This document shows positions 1-5,177 of a stretch of DNA of 5,177 nucleotides, one piece after another. The translations under genes and the position numbers were made by a program. Below the pieces are notes generated by a model that saw nothing but the letters and a program-made list of their open reading frames with translations, was not told the DNA's origin and did no database searches. Origin of the DNA: CAYTRP01 sp964625145 (GTDB taxonomy: Bacteria; Sumerlaeota; Sumerlaeia; SLMS01; JAHLLQ01); contig CAZVAQ010000205.1 in assembly GCA_964625145.1 (NCBI GenBank), positions 1-5,177 of the forward strand. The letters run 5' to 3'. Every line of letters begins with the position of its first letter. Within the stretch, counting starts at the first letter, position 1.

Positions 1-33
1 AAGACTAGAGCCCATTCTCACGACGAATTGACT

Positions 34-96
34 GCCACATAAAGGCATGAATGTCACAGAAGTCTTCCTTTTGTGCCTTCTGTGCCTCTTTGTGGC
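34..96. repeat. Imperfect hairpin repeat upstream of RNase J
   Basis: Positions 34-62 pair without gaps to 68-96 around a 5-nt loop (63-67). By hand I count 21 Watson-Crick pairs, 3 G-U pairs and 5 mismatches over 29 positions. The outer end is GCCACA...TGTGGC. Read from the outside inward, each arm is a loose run of short GCACARAAG-like units (reverse complement of the right arm: CCACAAAGAGGCACAGAAGG). The same pattern appears in the longer inverted repeat at 2327-2482, so the two probably belong to one intergenic repeat family. It could be a terminator-like structure for an upstream gene, an mRNA leader structure for RNase J, or a mobile-repeat remnant. No T-run follows it, so a classical intrinsic terminator is not supported. 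Confidence 0.7.
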
Positions 97-189
97 TCAC
101 ACATTATCTTGGGCTCCCCCTCCGCCAGCCCTCCACGCCCCCCAGAATCGCATTGCCCTGAGCCGCTTCCTCACGGCCTCTCTCGGGGC

Positions 190-1893
190 ATGACAAACAC
201 CGAAGAACACCTGACTCAATTGCCCCAAGCCGACGATGCCATCCGCGTGATCCCCCTCGGCGGATTGGGCGAAATCGGCATGAACTGCTGCTTGTTCGAA
301 CATCATGGCGAATACCTGATGGTCGATTGCGGCCAAATGATGCCCGACGAGGACATGCTGGGGATCGATTATGTGATCCCGGACGTGTCGATCCTCAAGG
401 GGCGCGAGGATCGCCTCGCCGGCATCGTCATCACCCACGCCCACGAGGACCACGTCGGCGCGCTGCCGTTCATCCTCCCCCTCTTCCCCAAGACCCCCCT
501 GTACGTCAGCCGCCTGACGCGGGCCCTGCTGACCGAGAAATTCCGCGAACACGGCCTGAAGCCGGAGTTTCGCGACCTGGTGCCCCGCACCAAGACCCAG
601 GTCGGCACCCAATTCGAGGTCGAACCCATCAGCGTCACCCACTCCATGATCGACGCCATGGCCCTGGCCATCCGCACGCCGGTCGGCGTCGTGGTGCACA
701 CGGGCGACTTCAAGATCGATCCTTTCCCGCCGGACGGCGTCGCGTTCGACCATTACGCCTTTGCCCGCTATGCGGAGGAAGGCGAGGACGGTGTGCTGCT
801 GCTGATGAGCGATTCGACAAACGTCGAGCGCACGGGGACCTGTCCCAGCGAGATGGAAGTCGTGCCGGGATTGAGGAAGATCTTCCGCGAGGCGCCCGGT
901 GCGCTCATCATATCGTGCTTTGCCTCCTCGCTCCATCGCATCCAGAACGTGCTGAACCTGGCGGCCGAGGCGGGAAAGACCGTCGTCGCCGTCGGCCTCA
1001 ACATGGAGCGCAACATCCGCATCGCGTCGGAGTTGGAGCTGCTCGACATACCCTGCACGTACTCATCGAATCCCCGCGACGTCAGCCGCATCGACCGCAG
1101 GAAACTGGTCGTCCTGTGCACCGGCAGTCAGGGCGAGCCGATGTCGTCCCTCTCGCGCGTGGCCGCGGGCACCCACCGCGACATCAGCGTGCAGGAAGGC
1201 GACACCATCGTCCTGTCCACGCGCATCATCCCGGGCAACGAGACCGCAATCTTTCGCATGATCAACCACCTGACCCGCCGCGGCGCCCATGTCATTCACG
1301 AAGGCATGGAGCGCATCCATGTCTCGGGCCACGGTTACCGCGACGACATGCGGCACATGATAAACCTGGTCAACCCGCGCTTCTTCGTGCCCGTTCACGG
1401 CGAGTATCGCCACCTGCGCGACCATTGCCGGCTGGCGCGGGAGCAGGGCCTTGAAGACAACGAGGCATTCCTTCTGGAAGATGGCGACGTGTTGGAATTG
1501 AAGAAGGCCAGCGCCCAAGTCATTGGCAAGGTCCCCCACGGTCGCGTTCTCGTGGATGGCAAGGGCATCGGCGACGTGGACGAAGTCGTCCTGCGCGACC
1601 GTCGCTACCTGGCCGAGGACGGCATGGTCGTCGTCATTCTTGGCGTGGACCACGAGACGGGCGAGGTCCTGAACGGGCCGGAGATCGTCTCGCGCGGCTT
1701 CGCGAGCGAATCCGAGGCGGAGTTCCTGGAGGAGCTGAAGGAGGTGGTCATCGCGGCGTACGAGGAACTCGGCGCCGGTGGCCGCACGGATCCCAGCGAA
1801 GTGCAGGCGGCCATCAAGAAGGCCGTTCGCCAGACGATCAAGAAGCAGACTTCGCGCTTCCCCGTGATTCTGCCGATGGTTTTGGAATTGTAA
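190..1893 (+). CDS. rnj: Ribonuclease J (metallo-beta-lactamase / beta-CASP RNase)
   Basis: Cytoplasmic, zinc-dependent ribonuclease of the RNase J family, which combines endonuclease and 5'-to-3' exonuclease activity in mRNA turnover and rRNA maturation. With the ATG at 190 the protein has 567 residues, close to the usual length of about 550-560. The metallo-beta-lactamase core opens with RVIPLGGLGEIGMN (19-32). The metal-binding HxHxDH motif is H83-A-H85-E-D87-H88, followed by H151 and D173 (HTGDFKID). The beta-CASP domain carries SDSTNVE (207-213). H381 (HVSGH) and H403 (PVHGEYRHL) correspond to B. subtilis RNase J1 H368 and H390. The C-terminal domain ends FPVILPMVLEL. All catalytic ligands are present. 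An in-frame GTG at 73 would add 39 residues, but that stretch is low-complexity and begins inside the hairpin repeat, so I reject it. No strong Shine-Dalgarno precedes 190. The Nudix gene follows after 13 nt. J1 and J2 paralogues cannot be told apart here. Confidence 0.96.
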   Translation: MTNTEEHLTQLPQADDAIRVIPLGGLGEIGMNCCLFEHHGEYLMVDCGQMMPDEDMLGIDYVIPDVSILKGREDRLAGIVITHAHEDHVGALPFILPLFPKTPLYVSRLTRALLTEKFREHGLKPEFRDLVPRTKTQVGTQFEVEPISVTHSMIDAMALAIRTPVGVVVHTGDFKIDPFPPDGVAFDHYAFARYAEEGEDGVLLLMSDSTNVERTGTCPSEMEVVPGLRKIFREAPGALIISCFASSLHRIQNVLNLAAEAGKTVVAVGLNMERNIRIASELELLDIPCTYSSNPRDVSRIDRRKLVVLCTGSQGEPMSSLSRVAAGTHRDISVQEGDTIVLSTRIIPGNETAIFRMINHLTRRGAHVIHEGMERIHVSGHGYRDDMRHMINLVNPRFFVPVHGEYRHLRDHCRLAREQGLEDNEAFLLEDGDVLELKKASAQVIGKVPHGRVLVDGKGIGDVDEVVLRDRRYLAEDGMVVVILGVDHETGEVLNGPEIVSRGFASESEAEFLEELKEVVIAAYEELGAGGRTDPSEVQAAIKKAVRQTIKKQTSRFPVILPMVLEL

Positions 1894-1895
1894 CC

Positions 1896-1899
1896 GAGG
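1896..1899 (+). promoter_or_regulatory. Ribosome binding site of the Nudix gene
   Basis: GAGG lies 7 nt upstream of the GTG at 1907, immediately after the RNase J stop codon (1891-1893). It supports the GTG start and suggests translation from a shared RNase J transcript. Confidence 0.6.
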
Positions 1900-1906
1900 C
1901 GACACT

Positions 1907-2323
1907 GTGGCCAAATCCGACCCCCATCACCGCGTCGTCGTGGCGGCGATGATCGAGCGCGACGGCTTGATCCTCGCCGCGCAGCGCCCCGCCGGTGGTT
2001 GGGGAGCTGGAAAGTGGGAATTCCCAGGCGGCAAGTTGGAGCTGGGCGAGGACCCCCGCGCGGCCGTCATCCGCGAATGCCGCGAGGAACTCGGCGTGGA
2101 AGTCGAACCCCGCGAGGTCTTTGACGTCGCCGCGCATTCTTATGCAGACGGCTTGTCCGTGGTGCTCCTGTTCATCCGCTGCCGAATCATCTCCGGCGGC
2201 ATCACCCCCATCGGCGTCGCCGACGCGCGCTGGGTCGACGCCAATGAAATCCTCGGTCTAGACTGGCTCGAAGCAGACTGGCCCATCGTCAAGAAATGGC
2301 GACGAGAGATGACTTCAATGTGA
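1907..2323 (+). CDS. Nudix hydrolase, MutT-like
   Basis: A 138-residue single-domain Nudix protein. The family hydrolyses nucleoside diphosphates linked to another moiety. The full 23-residue Nudix box is at 42-64: G42, E48, R56-E57, E60-E61, G63, matching Gx5Ex7REUxEExGU. It is preceded by KWEFPGG, the lead-in typical of MutT (8-oxo-dGTPase) and of NudG-type CTP pyrophosphohydrolases. The C-terminal ARWVDANEILGLDWLEADWPIV also matches that subgroup, where a comparable segment helps form the nucleotide pocket. The length is typical. Translation starts at a GTG with GAGG 7 nt upstream, 13 nt after the RNase J stop, so co-transcription is likely. Substrate is not determined by sequence: oxidised dGTP or (d)CTP are the family defaults. 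Because of the RNase J neighbour, an RNA 5'-pyrophosphohydrolase role (as for the MutT-like RppH of Bacillus) is possible but inferred only from context. The 3' end abuts the inverted repeat at 2327. Confidence 0.92.
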   Translation: MAKSDPHHRVVVAAMIERDGLILAAQRPAGGWGAGKWEFPGGKLELGEDPRAAVIRECREELGVEVEPREVFDVAAHSYADGLSVVLLFIRCRIISGGITPIGVADARWVDANEILGLDWLEADWPIVKKWRREMTSM

Positions 2324-2326
2324 TTC

Positions 2327-2482
2327 TACCACGGAGGCACGAAGCACACGGAGGGGGGGGAAGGATTAGGAGTAGAGGAAGAAGTATAGAGAAAAGCCCG
2401 CCCTCCAAAACTCATCTACTGTGATCATCTTGTACATCTGTGGAAGAATCCTCCCCTCCGTTCCCTTCGTGTCTCCGTGGTA
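2327..2482. repeat. Long inverted repeat between convergent genes (MITE-like or bidirectional terminator)
   Basis: Arms 2327-2359 and 2450-2482 pair without gaps over 33 positions: 28 Watson-Crick pairs, 2 G-U pairs and 3 mismatches (2345-2347 against 2462-2464). The outer end is TACCACGGAG...CTCCGTGGTA. Allowing a 5-nt bulge inside the run of eight G's (2353-2360), similarity continues about 5 bp further inward (GGATT at 2363-2367 with AATCC at 2447-2451). The 90-nt interior encodes nothing I recognise. It holds a smaller possible stem, AGTAGA 2371-2376 with TCTACT 2415-2420. The element fills nearly all of the 161-nt gap between the Nudix stop and the methyltransferase stop. A TA dinucleotide sits at both ends, as expected for a TA target duplication, though it may just be part of the repeat. 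Its arms resemble those at 34-96. No T-tract on either strand supports classical termination, but so strong a stem could still block read-through. Confidence 0.8.
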
Positions 2483-2484
2483 AT

Positions 2485-3264
2485 CTAGTCCCTTTTCCTC
2501 CCAACCACCACTGCCCTGCGGCAATCCAATGGCGGCTCGGTGGTCGCTGTGGTGATGTCGTGCGGTGCGTGGAACTGCACATCCGAGAAGCCGTTCTCCT
2601 CCAGCAATCTCCGAATGCCCTGTGGTCGATAGGCTACGAGCTGTGCGCGTCTCGCTGCTGCGCGTGAATCGCTGCTGATCCAGATGTCCGTGTCGATGAC
2701 TGCCCGATTACTGTCCTCCTCGATGACATCGTACCACATGAAGCGATAATGCAAACCTGCTGCCTTGATCGTCTCGCTCGTCCCCTGCAATCGCCGCGGC
2801 TCATGGTCGACTGGGATGTCGAGCGCAATGAATGCACCGGCCGCCATCCGTGCCGCGCAATCGCGCAGGACGCGCATGGCTGTTTCGTGGCTGGTCAAGT
2901 ACGCGAAGGAGAGCGTTCCGGCAATCACCGCGCCAAACGGCTCGCCGGGCAGATTCGCCGGCATTGCCTCCATCGTGGCGGCGATGTAGCGGCCGCGCGG
3001 ATCGCGTCTGAGGGCGCGGGCCAACATCGCCACGGACGCATCGACCCCTGTCGCTTGAAAGCCACGTCCCAACAGCGCCGCTTCCAGCCGGCCGGTGCCG
3101 CAGCCCAGCGAGAGAATGCTCTTGTTTGGCGCGTTTGCCAGCAGCCTCGCAAAGAAGGCGACCTCCTCTGGATCGCACTCTCCAAAGAGAGAATCGTAGA
3201 GGTCGGCGCCTTCCGCGTACAGATGCCACCCATGCGATTGAGGGCTGTCAGTCGATCCCGGCAT
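2485..3264 (-). CDS. Class I SAM-dependent methyltransferase
   Basis: A 259-residue cytoplasmic methyltransferase with the Rossmann fold of the Methyltransf_11/25 type. Motif I, the S-adenosylmethionine loop, is LSLGCGTGR (51-59). The acidic residue that normally contacts the ribose is D75 in GVDASVAML (73-81). An adenine-region segment is ATMEAMP (96-102), the post-motif strand is GAVIAGTLSFAYL (111-123), and the C-terminal part has RRLLEENGFSDVQFH (218-232), usual for this group. The N-terminal YDSLF resembles the YDxLf start of many small-molecule methyltransferases. The ATG at 3264 lies inside the last codons of bioB (stop 3248-3250), a 17-nt overlap that suggests translational coupling. 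A farther upstream ATG at 3351 would force a 104-nt overlap and is not preferred. No clear Shine-Dalgarno is visible. The substrate is unknown. The bioB context makes a BioC-like (malonyl-ACP methyl ester) role conceivable, but I see no diagnostic BioC sequence. Confidence 0.88.
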   Translation of the reverse strand: MPGSTDSPQSHGWHLYAEGADLYDSLFGECDPEEVAFFARLLANAPNKSILSLGCGTGRLEAALLGRGFQATGVDASVAMLARALRRDPRGRYIAATMEAMPANLPGEPFGAVIAGTLSFAYLTSHETAMRVLRDCAARMAAGAFIALDIPVDHEPRRLQGTSETIKAAGLHYRFMWYDVIEEDSNRAVIDTDIWISSDSRAAARRAQLVAYRPQGIRRLLEENGFSDVQFHAPHDITTATTEPPLDCRRAVVVGRKRD

Positions 3265-4228
3265 GGACGCGCTCGCGCGCGGATTCGGCGGGCGCTTCCG
3301 CGCGCAGACCCAGGCGACTAAAGAGGTCCGCGTCGCGGTCGTCGCCGGCATTCGGCGTGGTCAGCAACTTCTCCCCGGCGAATATGGAATTGGCGCCGGC
3401 GGTGAAGCAAAGCGCCTGCAGCTCATCGCTCATCTCGCGGCGACCGGCCGACAAGCGCACCCGCGACGTCGGCATCAGGATCCGCGCCGTCGCGACGCAA
3501 CGCACCACCTCGATCGGATCCAGCGGCGGGGACTTCTCCAGCGGCGTGCCGGGGACGCGCACCAACACATTGATGGGCACCGATTCCGGCGGCGGATCCA
3601 GCGTCGCCAACGCGTGCAGGAACCCGATTCGATCCTCGCGCCCTTCGCCCATGCCGACGATCCCGCCGCTGCAAACCGAGATACCCGCCTCGCGCACGAA
3701 ACTGATCGTGCGCAGGCGATCCTCGAACGTGCGCGTGCTGATGATCTTCTCGTAGAACTCCGGCGAGGTGTCGATGTTGTGGTTGTAAGAAGTCAGCCCA
3801 GCGTCCGCCAGCTTCTGCGCCTGCTCGCGCGTCAGCAGCCCGAGCGTCACGCAGGCCTCCATTCCCAGATCGCGAATGCCGCGAATCATGGCGAGCACGT
3901 TGTCGAAATCCTCGCCATCGCGTGGACCGCGCCAGGCGGCCCCCAGGCAAAACCGCGTCGAGCCGCTGTCGCGGGCCTCGCGCGCGGCATCCAGCACGGC
4001 ATCGATGTCCTTCAGCCCATGATTGTCCACCGGCGTGTCGTAGTGCGCGCTCTGGGGGCAGTACTTGCAGTCCTCCGGGCAGCGGCCGGTCTTGATGCTG
4101 TCCAGCGTGCAGCGCTGCACGGCCAGCGGGTCATGGTGCTCGCGGTGGACGGTCGCGGCCCGAAAAACCAGCTCCGGAATGGGCAGCTCATATATCGATC
4201 GGACGTTTTCGCGGGTCAGATGGGACAT
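3248..4228 (-). CDS. bioB: Biotin synthase
   Basis: Radical-SAM enzyme that inserts sulfur into dethiobiotin, the last step of biotin synthesis. It has 326 residues (E. coli BioB has 346). The radical-SAM 4Fe-4S ligands are C50-x3-C54-x2-C57 in KTGRCPEDCKYCPQS, a hallmark of BioB. The auxiliary 2Fe-2S ligands are all present: C94 (RFCLGAAWR), C126 (EACVTLG), C186 (SVCSGGI) and R258 (VRLSAGR), corresponding to E. coli C97, C128, C188 and R260. The substrate-contact motif YNHNIDTSPEFY (148-159) contains N151 and D153. The C-terminal NSIFAGEKLLTTPN is also typical. Nothing suggests inactivation. AAGGAG (4239-4244, minus strand) lies 10 nt before the ATG. The methyltransferase gene overlaps its 3' end. 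No bioA, bioD, bioF or birA lies in the window, so the rest of the pathway must be elsewhere or dethiobiotin imported. Confidence 0.97.
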   Translation of the reverse strand: MSHLTRENVRSIYELPIPELVFRAATVHREHHDPLAVQRCTLDSIKTGRCPEDCKYCPQSAHYDTPVDNHGLKDIDAVLDAAREARDSGSTRFCLGAAWRGPRDGEDFDNVLAMIRGIRDLGMEACVTLGLLTREQAQKLADAGLTSYNHNIDTSPEFYEKIISTRTFEDRLRTISFVREAGISVCSGGIVGMGEGREDRIGFLHALATLDPPPESVPINVLVRVPGTPLEKSPPLDPIEVVRCVATARILMPTSRVRLSAGRREMSDELQALCFTAGANSIFAGEKLLTTPNAGDDRDADLFSRLGLRAEAPAESARERVHAGID

Positions 4229-4238
4229 GGGGCGCGCG

Positions 4239-4244
4239 CTCCTT
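4239..4244 (-). promoter_or_regulatory. Ribosome binding site of bioB
   Basis: On the minus strand this reads AAGGAG, a near-complete Shine-Dalgarno sequence 10 nt upstream of the bioB ATG (4226-4228). It fixes that start codon. Confidence 0.65.
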
Positions 4245-4290
4245 CAAGGTGCTGGCCGGAAGTCTCGCTGCCAGACCGGGACGGGTAAAG

Positions 4291-4319
4291 GGAATGTAGA
4301 CGGCAATCCGCCTACTTCC
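4291..4319. promoter_or_regulatory. Palindrome in the bioB/moxR divergent region (possible operator or leader hairpin)
   Basis: The core GTAGACGGCAATCCGCCTAC (4296-4315) is a palindrome with one mismatched pair and a CAAT centre. It extends outward after a one-base bulge through GGAA (4291-4294) and TTCC (4316-4319). It lies 63 nt upstream of the bioB ATG and 48 nt upstream of the moxR ATG, so either gene could be regulated through it, or it could fold in the bioB leader RNA. It does not match the BirA operator (TTGTAACC-spacer-GGTTACAA), the BioR box or the BioQ box as I know them. Its function is inferred from position and symmetry only. I see no convincing -35/-10 pair on either strand of this 138-nt gap. 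Confidence 0.4.
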
Positions 4320-4339
4320 TGACCCCCCTTGACCCCCGC
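4320..4339 (+). repeat. Tandem TGACCCCC direct repeat upstream of moxR
   Basis: Two adjacent 10-nt units, TGACCCCCCT (4320-4329) and TGACCCCCGC (4330-4339), share their first eight bases. They sit immediately beside the palindrome at 4291-4319 and 27 nt upstream of the moxR start. One helical turn of spacing is what tandem regulator sites often show, but two copies of a C-rich octamer in GC-rich DNA may be chance. Confidence 0.35.
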
Positions 4340-4366
4340 GCGCATCCGGGCTGAGAGTCGGCTATC

Positions 4367-5177
4367 ATGTCCGCCGCTCTCTCCTCCCGTCTGTTGGCCT
4401 CCATTGAAGGTGTCATCGTCGGCAAACGATCGACGATCGAACTGGCCGTTGGGGCATTGCTGGCGGGTGGACATGCTCTGTTGGAGGACGTGCCCGGCAC
4501 CGGCAAGACGATGCTCGCGCGCGCCATGGCCCGCTCCATGGATGCGCCTTTTCGCCGTATCCAGTTTACGCCCGACCTCCTGCCGTCGGACCTGACCGGG
4601 GTGCCGGTCTTCAATCCCAAGTCGCTGGAGTTCGACTTTCGGCCCGGCCCGCTGTTCAGCGGCATTGTCCTGGCCGACGAACTCAACCGCGCCACACCGC
4701 GCACGCAGTCTGCTCTCCTTGAGGCCATGGAGGAACGCACCGTCACTGTTGACGGCACGACGTACAACCTGCCCGCGCCTTTCTTTGTCATCGCCACCCA
4801 AAACCCCATCGAGCAGGAAGGCGTGTACGAATTGCCCGAGGCCCAGCTCGACCGCTTCCTCGTGCAATTGTCACTAGGGTATCCCGACCGTGCGGAGGAG
4901 ATCCGCGTCGTCGAGGGCCAGCGCCTAAAGCATCCCATCACGGATGTGCAGCCCGTCTGCAACGTTGAGGACTTGCTGACAGCGCAACGGCAACTGCGCG
5001 ACCAGGTCGAGGTTGAGACGAACATGGTGGATTACATGGTGCGGTTGGCGACGGCGACGCGTACGCACCGCGATGTCGTGCTGGGTGCCAGCCCCCGGGC
5101 CAGTGTCGGCTTGTACCGCCTGTGCCAGGCGATGGCGTGGATGGAGGGCGAACTGTTTGTGACGCCGGACCTGGTGA
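4367..5177 (+). CDS. MoxR-family AAA+ ATPase (3' part outside the window)
   Basis: The first 270 residues of a MoxR-type AAA+ ATPase, with an open frame to the last base of the window. Walker A is DVPGTGKT (41-48, K47). Walker B is IVLADELNR (100-108, D104-E105). Sensor 1 lies in VIATQNP (141-147). The arginine-finger region is LDRF (161-164). Sensor 2 is GASPRASVGL (240-249, R244). FTPDLLPSDLTG (67-78) and EGVYELPEAQLDRF are signature MoxR segments. Members usually have about 310-340 residues, so perhaps 50-60 residues are missing at the right edge. MoxR proteins act as chaperone-like ATPases with von Willebrand A proteins, often encoded just downstream with a DUF58 protein, to activate or insert metal into partner proteins. 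No partner is visible here. An in-frame TGA at 4352-4354 makes the ATG at 4367 the first usable start; only a weak GAGAG (4353-4357) precedes it. It is divergent from bioB. Confidence 0.95.
   Translation, partial: MSAALSSRLLASIEGVIVGKRSTIELAVGALLAGGHALLEDVPGTGKTMLARAMARSMDAPFRRIQFTPDLLPSDLTGVPVFNPKSLEFDFRPGPLFSGIVLADELNRATPRTQSALLEAMEERTVTVDGTTYNLPAPFFVIATQNPIEQEGVYELPEAQLDRFLVQLSLGYPDRAEEIRVVEGQRLKHPITDVQPVCNVEDLLTAQRQLRDQVEVETNMVDYMVRLATATRTHRDVVLGASPRASVGLYRLCQAMAWMEGELFVTPDLV

Noticed and set aside
1..42. Possible 3' end of an upstream gene: frame 1 is open from the window start to a TAA at 40-42
   Set aside because: Thirteen codons are too few to judge, and the stop falls inside the hairpin repeat. 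Both other forward frames stop within this stretch.
105..110. TATCTT as a -10 element for RNase J
   Set aside because: No acceptable -35 hexamer lies 16-18 nt upstream, and a single hexamer match is not enough.
97..1914. Long minus-strand and alternate plus-strand open frames across the RNase J gene
   Set aside because: They lie wholly over a gene with every RNase J motif intact. Their products are compositionally biased (Arg/His/Ala/Pro-rich) with no recognisable domain, as expected for shadow frames in GC-rich DNA.
2440..2667. A 75-codon plus-strand frame starting in the inverted repeat
   Set aside because: It begins in the repeat arm and runs antisense into the 3' end of the methyltransferase gene. 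It has no ribosome binding site or recognisable sequence.
3263..4288. A 341-codon plus-strand frame opposite bioB
   Set aside because: The product is Arg/Ala/Gln-rich and has no motif, while the minus strand encodes a complete biotin synthase with all cluster ligands. It is an antisense shadow.
4244..5025. Minus-strand frames opposite the MoxR gene
   Set aside because: The plus strand carries a continuous MoxR protein with all AAA+ motifs. The antisense products show no domain.
1..5177. CRISPR arrays, tRNA or rRNA genes, riboswitches, transposase genes
   Set aside because: I looked for evenly spaced direct repeats, tRNA-like TTCGA loops with CCA ends, and mobile-element proteins and found none. 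The only repeats are the two inverted repeats and the short tandem TGACCCCC.

Overview
The window is a GC-rich bacterial chromosomal segment with four complete protein genes and one gene cut by the right edge. Nothing in it looks phage-, plasmid- or transposase-derived. Sequence reading alone does not fix the phylum. RNase J, a stand-alone MutT-like Nudix protein, a MoxR ATPase and intergenic inverted repeats of the 'CCACGGAGGCACGAAG' type would suit an uncultured environmental lineage (for example of the Planctomycetota, Hydrogenedentota, Sumerlaeota or Myxococcota kind). That placement is inference.

Layout from left to right: 1-189 is a non-coding leader containing a 29-bp imperfect hairpin (34-96). 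190-1893 (+) encodes ribonuclease J. 1907-2323 (+) encodes a Nudix/MutT-family hydrolase that starts 13 nt after the RNase J stop, probably in the same transcript. 2324-2484 is the gap between convergent genes and is almost entirely filled by a second inverted repeat (33-bp arms, 90-nt loop). 2485-3264 (-) encodes a class I SAM-dependent methyltransferase whose start overlaps the 3' end of bioB. 3248-4228 (-) encodes biotin synthase. 4229-4366 is a divergent intergenic region with a 20-bp core palindrome and a TGACCCCC direct repeat. 4367 to the window end (+) is the N-terminal 270 residues of a MoxR-family AAA+ ATPase.

The genes form three functional blocks. RNase J with the Nudix protein is an RNA-decay or nucleotide-sanitation pair. 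bioB with the overlapping methyltransferase is a two-gene unit in which the methyltransferase might serve biotin synthesis (a BioC-like role) or something unrelated. The MoxR ATPase normally heads an operon with DUF58/von Willebrand A proteins that would lie past the right edge. I do not see a wholly new system. The least-explained structures are the two related intergenic inverted repeats, the bioB-methyltransferase coupling and the palindrome in the bioB/moxR promoter region.
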